Both the position numbers and the translations under genes were made by a program. DNA of 64,000 nt from Rickettsia endosymbiont of Lasioglossum villosulum. GTDB lineage: Bacteria > Pseudomonadota > Alphaproteobacteria > Rickettsiales > Rickettsiaceae. The notes below the pieces were generated by a model, which saw only the letters and a list, made by a program, of their open reading frames with translations, ran no database searches and had not been told where the DNA came from. Location of the stretch: assembly GCF_964026455.1 (NCBI RefSeq), contig NZ_OZ032152.1, positions 1,178,001 to 1,242,000 on the forward strand. Direction: 5' to 3'. Below, in pieces: positions 19,825 through 29,289 of this stretch; positions within the stretch are counted from its first letter, which is position 1, and each line of letters begins with the position of its first letter.

Positions 19825-20346
19825 ATGGTAAAAACCTTTAACACAACAGGAAAATGGCTTTTTAAGGCTATTAAAAATCTTACTAAACCAAATGATGAAA
19901 TAAAGCTAGTAAATTATAAATTTCAATACGAAAAATTATTTGAAACAAAAAATTCAACAAATAAATTTGAGCTACCGTCATTACCAAAAGAAACAGCAAA
20001 GTTAGTAGTAACAGCAAAACAAGAATTATTGAAAGCACAACAATTAATGGGCTTTGACGCTGATGGTAAGCTCATATATTTTGATGAAATTCAAAATTAT
20101 GCATATGAAGCAAATAGTGAAATAATTAAAATAACTGCTGCTAGCGGAGGTAAAAAAGTAGAAGTAATACAAGATTTTCCTCTACAAACAGCAACTAATA
20201 TAGATTTTATTTCGGAGAGAGTAAAGTTAGTAAAAGAGGCAATGAAGCAGCCAGAAAATTTAATACGAACTGAATCTCATGACGGATATGAAACAAAATT
20301 TTATCAAGTTGAAAATTTAGGCGAAATGCCAGTCACCGAATTATAA
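19825..20346 (+). CDS. Conserved Rickettsia-type protein, unknown function
   Basis: 173 residues, not recognised. Basic N-terminus (MVKTFNTTGKWLFKAIKNL), then mixed alpha/beta, no signal peptide or membrane span. A segment rich in Lys, Glu and Ala (ETAKLVVTAKQELLKAQQL) may be helical. It is driven by a near-perfect promoter and followed by a 16-bp perfect hairpin, so it looks like a well expressed single-gene unit. Codon use resembles the neighbours. No ribosome binding site is obvious upstream of the ATG. Confidence 0.75.
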   Translation: MVKTFNTTGKWLFKAIKNLTKPNDEIKLVNYKFQYEKLFETKNSTNKFELPSLPKETAKLVVTAKQELLKAQQLMGFDADGKLIYFDEIQNYAYEANSEIIKITAASGGKKVEVIQDFPLQTATNIDFISERVKLVKEAMKQPENLIRTESHDGYETKFYQVENLGEMPVTEL

Positions 20347-20351
20347 ATCTA

Positions 20352-20387
20352 CGTATATCATTCCTGTTCTCACAGGAATGATATACG
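20352..20387. terminator. Perfect 16-bp hairpin, probable bidirectional terminator
   Basis: CGTATATCATTCCTGT, loop TCTC, ACAGGAATGATATACG. It lies between convergent genes (ends 20346 and 20424). No U-run on either side, so termination is an inference from position and symmetry. Confidence 0.6.
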
Positions 20388-20423
20388 AACAACCACGATT
20401 TACCTTAGCCGAACTTCAACATA

Positions 20424-20735
20424 TCAGCTATCCACTCCCATAGGCAGGACATAATAATTATTATCATCCATAAAACCTTTTTTATACATATAATTTTCTA
20501 AATCAGGTACTAGTTTTATCATTTCATCAAGTAATACATACTCTTCATTTTTAATTGCTAAACTTAATACCTTATCTAATATTAATTTCTCACTATACTT
20601 TAATTTATCCCTACTATTCTTGGTCATAGAGCATATATAATGCTTACAAAGATACAGTTTATCTTTAAAAAATTGTAACGTATTTTCAACTGTTATCCCA
20701 TCATCACTATTATTTATGTTATATTGCTGTCCCAT
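20424..20735 (-). CDS. Unknown protein, ankyrin-cluster partner
   Basis: 103 residues. Not a named family, but residues LSLAIKNEEYVLLDEMIKLVPDLENYM resemble one ankyrin-like helix pair and match the style of units in the two genes upstream. GGAGGGATTA ahead of the ATG is a strong ribosome binding site, and the frame overlaps the end of the ankyrin gene by 17 bp, so the two are coupled. No signal peptide. Possibly the displaced C-terminal domain of that gene. Confidence 0.65.
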   Translation of the reverse strand: MGQQYNINNSDDGITVENTLQFFKDKLYLCKHYICSMTKNSRDKLKYSEKLILDKVLSLAIKNEEYVLLDEMIKLVPDLENYMYKKGFMDDNNYYVLPMGVDS

Positions 20736-21852
20736 TAATCCCTCCTAAATCATCTATTTTATTATTCCCTAGTAATTCGTCCTCACAATCTACCATTTTT
20801 TCATTAGGCGAATCAGACAAATACGAATTATAACTAATAGCATCTCTCCCATAGTCATTCAGTATTACTTTTATTTTACTAATTTCTTTCTTTGATAGCA
20901 CTTTACTAAAGCCATATTTTTCTCCAAACATAAGAGGAGTCAAATTTTCCTTATTCTTTTCTGTTATTAGTTTAGGTTTACATTGCAGTAATATTTCTAT
21001 CATTTCTGCATCTGCTTTTGCTTTATTTTTAAGTGCTATATGCAGTACATTATGACCTTCCGAATTAGTATAATCTATATATTCAGGATCATAATTTAAT
21101 ATTGTTTTTACTAACTTTTTTTTATTTGACATCACTGCTTGATGAAAAACATCTTTATTCTGTTTTAAATTAACAGCTATATAAAATTTTAAATTTTCTT
21201 CATTTCCTTTATCATATAAATATTGCAAAAACTTTAAACTATCTGGAGTTTCTTTAGTATCTTTAATAAATAATGATTTTGATTCTCTAATAGGTACTTT
21301 ACCGCTAGCAACTTTTTTCTCATAACGTTTTATTACTTTTTTAATTTTACTATTTTGTTCATTTTGAGCTTCTATGCCAAAACCATATATTTCACCGAAC
21401 ATATAAGGATTTAGACTTTGATTGTCTATTCTTTCTACTAAATAAGGTTCATTTTCCAATAATATTTTTACCATTTCTGCATCTACTATACCAGCAAGAG
21501 CTTTATGCAGAATATTATGTCCCTCTAATTTAGTTTTTACGTCTATTAAATCAGAATTTATTGCCAATATATCTTTTACTAATTCTTTCTTATTTTGTTC
21601 TACTGCTTGACAAAAAATACTTTGATTATGTTCATTGATAGACTTAAAATATTTTTTTAATTCATTTTTATTTAAATTTTCACAATCTTTTAAATCTAAT
21701 TCTTTACAATCTGAAAGAATTGGTGCTGAAGTAGGTGTAGTTATTCTATCTTCTTCAGAATTAGGTGGAGGTGGTAAATCTTCTGATTTGCTTTTTTTTG
21801 TAACACTTAAATCTAAACTAGGTACGGATAATTGTTTTTTTTGCTTCTTCAT
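20719..21852 (-). CDS. Ankyrin-repeat protein with internal duplication
   Basis: 377 residues. Basic, low-complexity N-terminus (Pro-rich PPPPN near 27-31), then two copies of a roughly 95-residue block about 156 residues apart. Block 1 spans about 80-175 and block 2 about 236-331, sharing F-QAV--NKK-LVK-IL, EGHN-LH-AL, AEM---LL---P and P-MFGE-YGF. Each contains degenerate ankyrin repeats. Such proteins are often effectors or scaffolds in Rickettsia; secretion is not shown by sequence (no signal peptide). AGGAAAAAAAATG gives a start site. It is coupled to the downstream 103-residue gene. Confidence 0.8.
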   Translation of the reverse strand: MKKQKKQLSVPSLDLSVTKKSKSEDLPPPPNSEEDRITTPTSAPILSDCKELDLKDCENLNKNELKKYFKSINEHNQSIFCQAVEQNKKELVKDILAINSDLIDVKTKLEGHNILHKALAGIVDAEMVKILLENEPYLVERIDNQSLNPYMFGEIYGFGIEAQNEQNSKIKKVIKRYEKKVASGKVPIRESKSLFIKDTKETPDSLKFLQYLYDKGNEENLKFYIAVNLKQNKDVFHQAVMSNKKKLVKTILNYDPEYIDYTNSEGHNVLHIALKNKAKADAEMIEILLQCKPKLITEKNKENLTPLMFGEKYGFSKVLSKKEISKIKVILNDYGRDAISYNSYLSDSPNEKMVDCEDELLGNNKIDDLGGINGTAI

Positions 21853-21914
21853 TTTTTTTCCTAAATTATAATAATTAGAGCTTAAAATAATAAATTATAA
21901 TGGTTTAGGCTTTT

Positions 21915-22298
21915 TTAAACTTGATCTTGCGGGGGTTGGTCATCTCCTACTAATTCGAGTTCTTGTTTTTGGCAAAATCTTACTAATTTAGGTTCTATTT
22001 CCAACATCTTTGCTACTAAATCCTTTTCGCCATTATCATGTGCTTAACGAAAAATATTTTCAATGATTTCTTTATCATAACTAGTAACATAGTGTTTTAG
22101 CATGTTAGAACTTTCAGAATTTTCTTTTTTAAGAAGACTTGCTGTTTTAAGAAATTGTAAATCTAATGGCTGAAATTTTTCTTGTAAAATTAAAGATTCT
22201 ATAATTGCTTCTTCTTTTCTAGGAGTAATTGAATTATAGATATCATTTATATTACTATTGGGGGGTATGTTTAAGTTAGTTATATATTTAGTCATCAT
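21915..22298 (-). pseudogene. Ankyrin-like gene broken by an in-frame stop
   Basis: An 84-codon frame (starting MMTKYITNLNIPPN) ends at a TAA at 22044-22046. The same frame continues for 42 more codons: AHDNGEKDLVAKMLEIEPKLV and so on, to a TAA at 21915-21917. The continuation reads like the F-QA-xN-KK-LV-xIL unit of the adjacent ankyrin gene, so the TAA most likely replaces CAA (Gln). The product would be about 127 residues. A shortened 84-residue protein could still be made. Confidence 0.75.
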
Positions 22299-22433
22299 TT
22301 CTCCTAAATTGATAAAAATTAAATTCTTAGTAATTTAAAGTTTATAAATTTAGAAGAAACAACACAATAACCAGAGTTGAATTTGATATTATTTAATTGA
22401 TTAACGATTGTTAATTTATCACAACTAAATTAG

Positions 22434-23906
22434 TTACTGAAGCTTTATATTTTCTGTATTCCATTCATGAGAAACATTATTATATTTAAGTATATACGGC
22501 TTAGTGTCTATGGAATCTAAAGTTATGTCTGCACTCATTTCATCATGAGACGAAATAATTTCATTGTAACCAAAATGAGCATAATATGGTTGGTAATTTT
22601 TAAACCTTATAGTTATAAATTTATCTTTAGTAATATTCGGCATAAGCTTTATTAAATCATCAAGATTATTTAGCTTTAAATCTTTCATCTCAAAAATTTG
22701 TAGTCTGTAAACATTTTTATAGTCTTTAGTAAAAAATGTTGGTATAGAGCTAAAACTACTACCGGACTGAACAGAAGCTATAGCTAGGGATTTAAGTGGA
22801 ATGCCTGATTTATTACTAAAATAATCATCTACTTCAAAAAATATAGCACCGCCAAAATTTACCATTCTACTGATTTTATTATTATTGACGTTATATAGAT
22901 TTACTGTTTGCTCAAGCTTTTTCCCATCACGGAATATAACAAGTTTCGTAACGGCGTTTTTAGAATTGTCCATTTCTCTATCAAACATCGCTAAATTACC
23001 ACCTAGCTCTTTATCATTAATAGCCCAAATAATATCACCGGCTTTCAAGACTTTTTCAGCAGGCGAACCGGCTAAAACCGTCTTAACGCTTATAACTCTA
23101 TTTCTACTATCGGGAAATTTCTTTATATATTTATCCATTTCTTCTTTAGGGAAATTATTATGTCTAACAGCTTTATTTAATGAATATAGATCGCTTATTA
23201 TTCCCATATGCTGTCTTATCGGTTCTTTATTATTCTTTAAGCTTTCTAAAGTGCGGATTACATAATCGCCGTGCAACGCTAAAGAGTGGGTCTTACCACC
23301 ACCATATAATACGCCTATAGCCTCAATTTTATCATTAAGCACTGGTGAGCCACTAGCACCACCAGTAATATTTAAATTAATTATATAAGTACCTTGCGGC
23401 ATCATACCATCAATATTATATAGATCAGATAAATAACCTGTATGGAAAGAAAAACCTTGTGCTTCGGTGTTACCGACTACAAAAATTTTCTGATTTAATT
23501 TCGGAGATTCGCTAGAAAATGGTATTTCCATTGCCGACTCCGGTATATCGTTACTAACCACTTTTAAAACGGCATAATCTTGCCAAATATCATAATATAT
23601 TAATTTTGCCTCAGCTTGCTCACCATTATAAAAGGTAACAAAATAAGTACCGATTGCACTAAGCCCAATAACGTGAGTGTTAGTAATTATATAACCATTT
23701 TTCTTATCATTAATAAATCCGGTTCCTGTCCAGCTATTTGTATCTTCATAAGCTGATACAGCAATTCTAGTATCAATCGTTACAATCGCTTTCTTAGCTT
23801 TTTCAAATATAGTACTACTTATTTCCGACGACGCTAAAACTATATTATTTAATAAAAATAGATTAACGATAAATAAAATTTTTGGTAAAATTAATAATTT
23901 TTTCAT
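22434..23906 (-). CDS. Exported trypsin-like serine protease with PDZ domain (Deg/HtrA-like)
   Basis: 490 residues from the ATG at 23906, preceded by GAGGTGGGA. Signal peptide MKKLLILPKILFIVNLFLLN. Trypsin-like triad: H78 in ITNTHVIG, D110 in WQDYAVLKV, S185 in GGASGSPVL. A PDZ domain follows at about 230-330 (GSPAEKVLKAGDIIWAINDKELGG), then an approximately 150-residue C-terminal region of unknown fold. It is divergent from dnaK, so it may be a stress-linked periplasmic protease or secreted factor. It is not the standard DegP: the C-terminal half lacks a clear second PDZ. Confidence 0.85.
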   Translation of the reverse strand: MKKLLILPKILFIVNLFLLNNIVLASSEISSTIFEKAKKAIVTIDTRIAVSAYEDTNSWTGTGFINDKKNGYIITNTHVIGLSAIGTYFVTFYNGEQAEAKLIYYDIWQDYAVLKVVSNDIPESAMEIPFSSESPKLNQKIFVVGNTEAQGFSFHTGYLSDLYNIDGMMPQGTYIINLNITGGASGSPVLNDKIEAIGVLYGGGKTHSLALHGDYVIRTLESLKNNKEPIRQHMGIISDLYSLNKAVRHNNFPKEEMDKYIKKFPDSRNRVISVKTVLAGSPAEKVLKAGDIIWAINDKELGGNLAMFDREMDNSKNAVTKLVIFRDGKKLEQTVNLYNVNNNKISRMVNFGGAIFFEVDDYFSNKSGIPLKSLAIASVQSGSSFSSIPTFFTKDYKNVYRLQIFEMKDLKLNNLDDLIKLMPNITKDKFITIRFKNYQPYYAHFGYNEIISSHDEMSADITLDSIDTKPYILKYNNVSHEWNTENIKLQ

Positions 23907-23987
23907 TCCCACCTCTTGTAAAATCATTAGATCAGCACTATATCAAATAAAAAGCAATAAACAAAATAAAAAATTAATAGAGGATTT

Positions 23988-25883
23988 ATGGGAAAAGTAA
24001 TAGGTATAGATCTTGGAACTACCAACTCTTGCGTTGCAGTGATGGAAGGTAAGGAGCCAAAAGTAATAGAAAACTCTGAAGGTGAGAGAACTACGCCATC
24101 GATTATAGCTTTCGCAAATGGTGAAAAGTTAGTTGGGCAGTCCGCTAAAAGACAGGCTGTAACTAACCCACGTAATACTGTATATGCAGTAAAAAGATTA
24201 ATCGGTAGAAATTTTACCGATCCAATGGTTAAAAAAGATCAAGAAATAGTGCCATATAATATAGTTAAAGCTGATAATGGTGATGCATGGGTTGAAGTTG
24301 AAGGGAAAAAACATTCACCTAGCCAAATTAGTGCTTTCATTTTACAAAAAATGAAAGAAACAGCTGAAAATTATTTAGGTGAAAAAGTAACACAAGCAGT
24401 TATTACTGTGCCTGCTTATTTTAATGATGCACAGCGTCAAGCAACAAAAGATGCTGGTAAAATCGCTGGGCTTGAAGTACTTCGAATAATCAACGAACCA
24501 ACTGCGGCAGCTCTTGCTTATGGTTTTGATAAATCAGCAAGCAAAACTATTGCGGTTTATGATCTTGGTGGTGGAACATTCGACGTTTCAATCCTTGAAA
24601 TTGGTGATGGTGTTTTTGAAGTAAAATCAACTAACGGCGATACATTCCTTGGTGGTGAAGATTTTGATACAAGAGTATTAGAGCATTTAATAAATACATT
24701 CAAAAAAGAAAGTGGGATTGATTTACGTAACGATCCACTTGCACTTCAGCGTTTAAAAGAAGCAGCTGAGAAAGCTAAAAAAGAATTGTCATCTGCATTA
24801 ACTACTGATATTAATTTGCCTTATATCACAGCTGATAGTAGCGGTCCAAAACATTTAAATATTAAATTTACTAGAGCAGAACTTGAAAAATTAGTCGATG
24901 ATTTAATTGAGAAAACCATAGAACCTTGCCGCAAAGCTTTAAAGGATGCAGGCTTAAAAGCTGCCGATATTCAAGAAGTAGTGCTAGTTGGTGGTATGAC
25001 TAGAATGCCGAAAGTACAAGAAGCGGTGGAAAAATTCTTCGGGCGTGCTCCACATAAAGGCGTGAATCCTGATGAGGTTGTAGCTCTTGGTGCAGCGATC
25101 CAAGGCGGAGTATTAAACAAAGAAGTAACTGATATATTATTATTAGACGTTACACCTCTATCTCTTGGTATTGAAACTTTAGGCGGCGTATTTACAAGAT
25201 TAATCGATCGTAACACCACAATCCCAAGTAAGAAAAGCCAAGTATTTTCTACTGCCGATGATAATCAGCATGCAGTAACTATTAGGGTATTCCAAGGTGA
25301 GCGTGAAATGGCAAAAGATAATAAAATGCTTGGTCAGTTTAATCTAGAAGGAATCCCTCCTGCTCCACGTGGCGTGCCGCAAATAGAAGTGACTTTTGAT
25401 ATTGATGCAAACGGCATAGTCCATGTTTCGGCTAAAGATAAAGCTAGCGGTAAAGAGCAAAGAGTAACAATACAGGCTTCCGGCGGTCTTAGCGATGCGG
25501 AAATCGAGCAAATGGTTAAAGATGCTGAGAAAAATGCCGATGAGGATAAAAAACGTAAAGAGCTTATTGAAGCAAAAAATGCTGCTGATAGCTTAATTTA
25601 TTCTACTGAAAAAACCTTAACAGATTATAGCGATAAATTATCGTCTGAAGATAAAGGAGCGGTAGAAGATGCTTTATCTGCTTTAAAAGCTGTTTTAGAT
25701 TCAGAAGATGCTGCATTAATTAAAGAAAAAACCGAAAGCTTAACCGCTGCTAGTATGAAAATCGGCGAAGCGATGTATAAAGCACAAAGCGATGCTGGTG
25801 CTGCTGGTAGTGCTTCTGAAGAAAATACTGCTAGCAACGAAAAAGTAGTAGACGCAGACTTTGAAGATGTAGAGAAGAAGTAA
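23988..25883 (+). CDS. dnaK: Chaperone DnaK (Hsp70)
   Basis: Cytosolic Hsp70 ATPase that folds and remodels clients with DnaJ. 631 residues. N-terminal phosphate loop [16 protein letters not shown], ATPase motifs [13 protein letters not shown] and [13 protein letters not shown], connect 2 [13 protein letters not shown], hydrophobic linker [16 protein letters not shown], then the substrate domain and a C-terminal tail ending in [18 protein letters not shown] is the ribosome binding site. A weak CTTGTAAAA element at 23915-23923 upstream could be a heat-shock -35. dnaJ follows across a repeat; grpE is not here. Confidence 0.99.
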   Translation: MGKVIGIDLGTTNSCVAVMEGKEPKVIENSEGERTTPSIIAFANGEKLVGQSAKRQAVTNPRNTVYAVKRLIGRNFTDPMVKKDQEIVPYNIVKADNGDAWVEVEGKKHSPSQISAFILQKMKETAENYLGEKVTQAVITVPAYFNDAQRQATKDAGKIAGLEVLRIINEPTAAALAYGFDKSASKTIAVYDLGGGTFDVSILEIGDGVFEVKSTNGDTFLGGEDFDTRVLEHLINTFKKESGIDLRNDPLALQRLKEAAEKAKKELSSALTTDINLPYITADSSGPKHLNIKFTRAELEKLVDDLIEKTIEPCRKALKDAGLKAADIQEVVLVGGMTRMPKVQEAVEKFFGRAPHKGVNPDEVVALGAAIQGGVLNKEVTDILLLDVTPLSLGIETLGGVFTRLIDRNTTIPSKKSQVFSTADDNQHAVTIRVFQGEREMAKDNKMLGQFNLEGIPPAPRGVPQIEVTFDIDANGIVHVSAKDKASGKEQRVTIQASGGLSDAEIEQMVKDAEKNADEDKKRKELIEAKNAADSLIYSTEKTLTDYSDKLSSEDKGAVEDALSALKAVLDSEDAALIKEKTESLTAASMKIGEAMYKAQSDAGAAGSASEENTASNEKVVDADFEDVEKK

Positions 25884-25891
25884 AGTAGAAC

Positions 25892-25980
25892 GTCATTGCG
25901 AGGAGCGTAGCTTTGTTGCAATCTCATTAAACATCCTGAGATTGCTTCGTCAATTACTTTGTAATTTCCTCGCAATGACG
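25892..25980. repeat. Family C palindrome (dnaK-dnaJ gap)
   Basis: GTCATTGCGAGGAGCG to CTCGCAATGACG, arms inverted. It sits between dnaK and dnaJ and may attenuate or stabilise the shared transcript. Confidence 0.85.
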
Positions 25981-26026
25981 TTTTATTAGTTATACATAGC
26001 CCCAAACAACCATATAATATAATTTC

Positions 26027-27157
26027 ATGTCACAAGATTATTATCAAATCCTTGGAGTTAGCAAAACAGCAAGCAGTGCTGATCTTAAAAAAGCCTATCA
26101 CAAGTTAGCCAAACAATATCACCCTGATAATGCCGCAGCTGGTGATACAAACGCCGAGAAAAAATTTAAAGAAATCAATGCCGCTTATGAAGTTTTAAAA
26201 GACGAACAGAAAAGAGCAGCTTATGACCGATTTGGACATGATGCTTTCCAAAATCAACAAGCAAGAGGCGGAGCTGGCAGTCAGGGCGGTCATCCTTTCG
26301 GTGCTGATATCAACGATATATTTGGTGATTTCTTTAGCGACTTTATGGGCGGTGGTGGCAGAAGAAAGCCAACTTCAAGTAAGGTTAGAGGCTCTGATTT
26401 AAAATATAATCTTACTATTAATTTAGAAGAAGCATTTCATGGCGTAGAGAAAAATATCAGTTTTTCCAGTGAAGTAAAATGCGATACTTGTCATGGTAGC
26501 GGCTCTGAAAAAGGGGAAACTGCAACTACTTGCGATGCTTGTGGCGGCGTAGGTGCAACTAGAGTTCAGCAAGGCTTTTTTATGATTGAACAAACTTGTC
26601 ATAAATGTCAAGGTAATGGTCAAATTATCAAGAACCCTTGTAAAAAATGCCACGGCTTGGGGCGTTACCACAAGCAGCGAAATTTATCTGTAAATATTCC
26701 CGCAGGTGTTGAAAATGACACTCGAATAAGACATCCAGGCGAAGGTGAAGCAGGTATTAGAGGCGGCAATAATGGCGATTTATATGTTGATATCGCAATA
26801 AAACCTCATGATATTTATAAGGTAGATGGAGCAAATTTACATTGCAAACTACCTATTAGTTTTGTAAATGCTGCCCTTGGCGGAGAAGTAGCGGTGCCGG
26901 TAATTGAAGGCGGCAAAGTAAATCTAACCATCCCAGCAGGAACACAAAACGGTGATCAGCTAAGATTACGCGGCAAAGGTATGTCTAAAATAAGGTCAAC
27001 TATTAGAGGCGATATGCTTGCACATGTGCATGTTGAAGTGCCTAAAAATTTATCAAAAAGACAAAAAGAATTATTAGAAGAATTGAGAAAAGAATCCGTA
27101 AATGAAAAAGAAAATGATGGCAGCTTTTTTAACAAAATGAAAAGTTTATGGTCATAA
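26027..27157 (+). CDS. dnaJ: Co-chaperone DnaJ
   Basis: Hsp40 that stimulates DnaK ATPase and delivers unfolded clients. 376 residues. J domain with the HPD motif ([11 protein letters not shown]), Gly/Phe-rich linker ([15 protein letters not shown]), then four CxxCxGxG zinc repeats ([32 protein letters not shown]) and C-terminal client-binding domains. Type I DnaJ, full length. Its partner dnaK lies 143 bp upstream on the same strand. Confidence 0.98.
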   Translation: MSQDYYQILGVSKTASSADLKKAYHKLAKQYHPDNAAAGDTNAEKKFKEINAAYEVLKDEQKRAAYDRFGHDAFQNQQARGGAGSQGGHPFGADINDIFGDFFSDFMGGGGRRKPTSSKVRGSDLKYNLTINLEEAFHGVEKNISFSSEVKCDTCHGSGSEKGETATTCDACGGVGATRVQQGFFMIEQTCHKCQGNGQIIKNPCKKCHGLGRYHKQRNLSVNIPAGVENDTRIRHPGEGEAGIRGGNNGDLYVDIAIKPHDIYKVDGANLHCKLPISFVNAALGGEVAVPVIEGGKVNLTIPAGTQNGDQLRLRGKGMSKIRSTIRGDMLAHVHVEVPKNLSKRQKELLEELRKESVNEKENDGSFFNKMKSLWS

Positions 27158-27264
27158 AATTAAGTTTAACTTTTTTCTAGAAATAAAACCTTTGATGTTA
27201 TAAGATATCTTATATGTCATTCCATTCCCGCTTGATGCTGGTCTTGTTGCATGGCTCAAAAAAC

Positions 27265-27386
27265 GTCATTGCGAACGAACGAAGTGAGTGTGGCAATCCA
27301 GAGAAAATAATAAAAAATACTATAAGTTAGCATTTTTTTACTTCCTTGCTTCGTCAATTACTTCGTAATTTCCTTAGCTCAGACGG
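27265..27386. repeat. Family C palindrome, long form (dnaJ-chaB gap)
   Basis: GTCATTGCGAACG to CCTTAGCTCAGACGG; arms partly degenerate, with the AT-rich centre AAAATACTATAAGTTAGCATTTTTT. A CGGGCAAACCTCACGCTAG tail follows. It fills most of the 299-bp gap after dnaJ. Confidence 0.8.
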
Positions 27387-27456
27387 AAAAACTAATCCAC
27401 ACGGGCAAACCTCACGCTAGAATGACACCAAACAATACTATATATCAGAGGTTTTT

Positions 27457-27684
27457 ATGCCTTACAAAAACAATACCGACCTACCCGATTCAGTCAAAAA
27501 TCATCTTCCAAAGCACGCTCAAGATATTTATCGTGAAGCTTTTAACCATGCATTTGAACAATATAAATCTCCTGAAAAAAGACGGGATAACGATTCTAGA
27601 GAAACCGTTGCACATAAAGTAGCATGGTCAGCTGTGGAAAAGAAATATCATAAAAACGATAAGGGCGATTGGGTAAGTAATTAG
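27457..27684 (+). CDS. chaB: ChaB family protein
   Basis: 75-residue protein of the ChaB family, named for cation transport regulation in E. coli though its mechanism is unclear. Family pattern is visible as MPYKNNTDLPDSVKNHLP, then AQDIYREAFNHAFEQY, and a C-terminal AHKVAWSAVEKKYHKND. Start follows AGAGGTTTTT. It is alone on its strand between dnaJ and an unknown gene. Family membership is clear; function is inferred only by name. Confidence 0.9.
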   Translation: MPYKNNTDLPDSVKNHLPKHAQDIYREAFNHAFEQYKSPEKRRDNDSRETVAHKVAWSAVEKKYHKNDKGDWVSN

Positions 27685-27739
27685 ATTTTAAATTATTTTT
27701 TTCACAGTCCCATAATAACATTTTAGATTAGATTCAATC

Positions 27740-28435
27740 ATGCAAAGAAAAAAAGAAGAATATTCAAAATTAATCTATAACTCTTCCTTAATTTTTAAAA
27801 TTAAAAAAGTAGCACTTCCTACTTTTAAAGTTTTTCAAAAAGAAGTAACTAAGAAATATCCTAATATTTCTATTAAAATTGATACTCAAACTATAATAAA
27901 AGAGATGGTTGACTCATTTTCAAAAGCTTTGTCTTCTTTATTTGAAGAAGATGATATAGAGTTTGATAATTTACGTTATGCCGGAGGATATGTTTTAGGT
28001 TTTTTTTCATCTAATTTATGGACTCATTGGAAAGGTGAATATCTCTATCCTAAAATTCCAGAATATCAAAATCTAATGTTTTTAAGATCAATGTATCTTT
28101 ATAGTAAAATTGATTATATGCTTAATTACCAATATACTGATAAAATACAAAGAATTTATAATTATTTTACTCAATCCGATCAGAGTAATATTATCCATGC
28201 GAATGATTCTAAGGACAACCTAGTATCATTAGAAGATTTTAAAAAGCAAAAAAAAACTTATAATAATCAAAAATTTGCCGATTCGCTTACTAATTATTTA
28301 GAAAATTTACTTTTGCAAGAGCATTACAAAGCTTTTGATAAAATTAATATAGATAATAACTTAAATAACATAAGCAACCTTTTTGAAAGGAATGAGATAA
28401 TGGAATTAATTAGTTCTATTAAATCATCAAATTGA
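27740..28435 (+). CDS. Unknown protein, 231 residues
   Basis: Not recognised. Basic, Tyr/Lys/Asn-rich, no signal peptide. A central Gly/Phe stretch (AGGYVLGFFSSNLWTHW, about residues 82-98) is hydrophobic but short. The C-terminal half (SLEDFKKQKKTY, then LENLLLQEHYKAFDKIN) is helical in character. It begins 55 bp after chaB and its stop abuts a family B element. Unusual lack of a ribosome binding site. No lesions. Confidence 0.7.
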   Translation: MQRKKEEYSKLIYNSSLIFKIKKVALPTFKVFQKEVTKKYPNISIKIDTQTIIKEMVDSFSKALSSLFEEDDIEFDNLRYAGGYVLGFFSSNLWTHWKGEYLYPKIPEYQNLMFLRSMYLYSKIDYMLNYQYTDKIQRIYNYFTQSDQSNIIHANDSKDNLVSLEDFKKQKKTYNNQKFADSLTNYLENLLLQEHYKAFDKINIDNNLNNISNLFERNEIMELISSIKSSN

Positions 28436-28446
28436 ACCGACTATAG

Positions 28447-28574
28447 TATACTCGTTTTATTTGAAAAATTGGCTATGTCGTCTTTGTAACCCTCAGATGC
28501 TCACGTACCTTTGTACGCTCCGCTCCTCGGCTTACAGACTTCATGCCCTTTTCCAAATAAAACTTCGTCTACCC
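28447..28574. repeat. Family B palindromic element, copy 2
   Basis: Ends TATACTCGTTTTATTTG and AAATAAAACTTCGTCTACC are inverted. It lies 11 bp after the stop of the unknown 231-residue gene. Confidence 0.85.
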
Positions 28575-28733
28575 AACTTTTCATTTATTAGCAGTATATC
28601 CTGAATTGAGAGCAGGTAGCTAGTTGTTCGCCAGTTTGCCTATTAGTTATAAGCGTTTGTATTAATGCATGTTGCCAAATCCAATTGAGTTTAATTATGT
28701 AGGATTGTTAATAATTCATCTTGTGTTTAACGG

Positions 28734-28806
28734 TGCCAATGTGGGGATTTGAACCCCAGACCTACGCATTACGAATGCGCCGCTCTACCAGCTGAGCTAC
28801 ATCGGC
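28734..28806 (-). tRNA. tRNA-Thr (anticodon CGT)
   Basis: Full cloverleaf on the minus strand, 73 nt. Acceptor stem GCCGATG / CATTGGC (one G-U), D-arm GCTCAGCTGGTAGAGC, anticodon stem GCGCA / TGCGT with loop TTCGTAA (anticodon CGT, reads ACG), T-arm GGGGTTCAAATCCCC. The discriminator is A and the next bases are CCG, so CCA is not encoded. It is the only tRNA in the window. Confidence 0.97.
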
Positions 28807-28901
28807 AAGAATTTAAAATAAGAAAATTATTTTGAAAGTATTATTGTGGAAGTACTAGGAAATTAATTTAATTTTTTGGTATTACTAACCAAGTATAGAT
28901 A

Positions 28902-28984
28902 TCGTCATAAGCTATGCAACTACAAGGAGCGTGGCAATCCAGGAAAAATAATAAAAATGCTATGCATTTCACTAGATTGCTTCG
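28902..28984. repeat. Family C palindrome, degenerate copy
   Basis: GTCATAAGCTATGCAACT to TAGATTGCTTCGAT; the left arm is decayed. The right end runs directly into family D copy 1. Confidence 0.65.
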
Positions 28985-28986
28985 AT

Positions 28987-29186
28987 GTCATTCCCGCATG
29001 AGGATTTGCTTGCGTGGATCGAAAAACGTCCTAAGGTAGTCATCTAGTTGCTTGGGAACTAGATACAGAAAAACAACTAAAAATATCAATATTATTAATA
29101 TTTTTAACTGGATGCTGTGGTCAAGCAACTAGATGACACCGAGGGCGTTTTCCGATCTACGCAACAACGCCGCCACGGGATGACAA
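28987..29186. repeat. Family D palindromic element, copy 1
   Basis: 200 bp with nested inverted arms: GTCATTCCCG / CGGGATGAC, TTGCGTGGATCGAAAAACG / CGTTTTCCGATCTACGCAA and TCATCTAGTTGCTTG / CAAGCAACTAGATGA. The centre is AT-rich. With the preceding C copy it explains the 483-bp gap between tRNA-Thr and bamA; no gene there. Confidence 0.85.
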
Positions 29187-29289
29187 GGAAAAACTACTTC
29201 ACGCAAGTACAACGACTACGTTAGGATGACATTTTACACTTTTTTCAAGCTATACAATAAAGCCTGAAGTAAACTAGATTACAATACCA

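Noticed and set aside
27422..27622. 66-codon frame overlapping chaB
   Set aside because: Out of frame with chaB, which has a clear family match and a better start.
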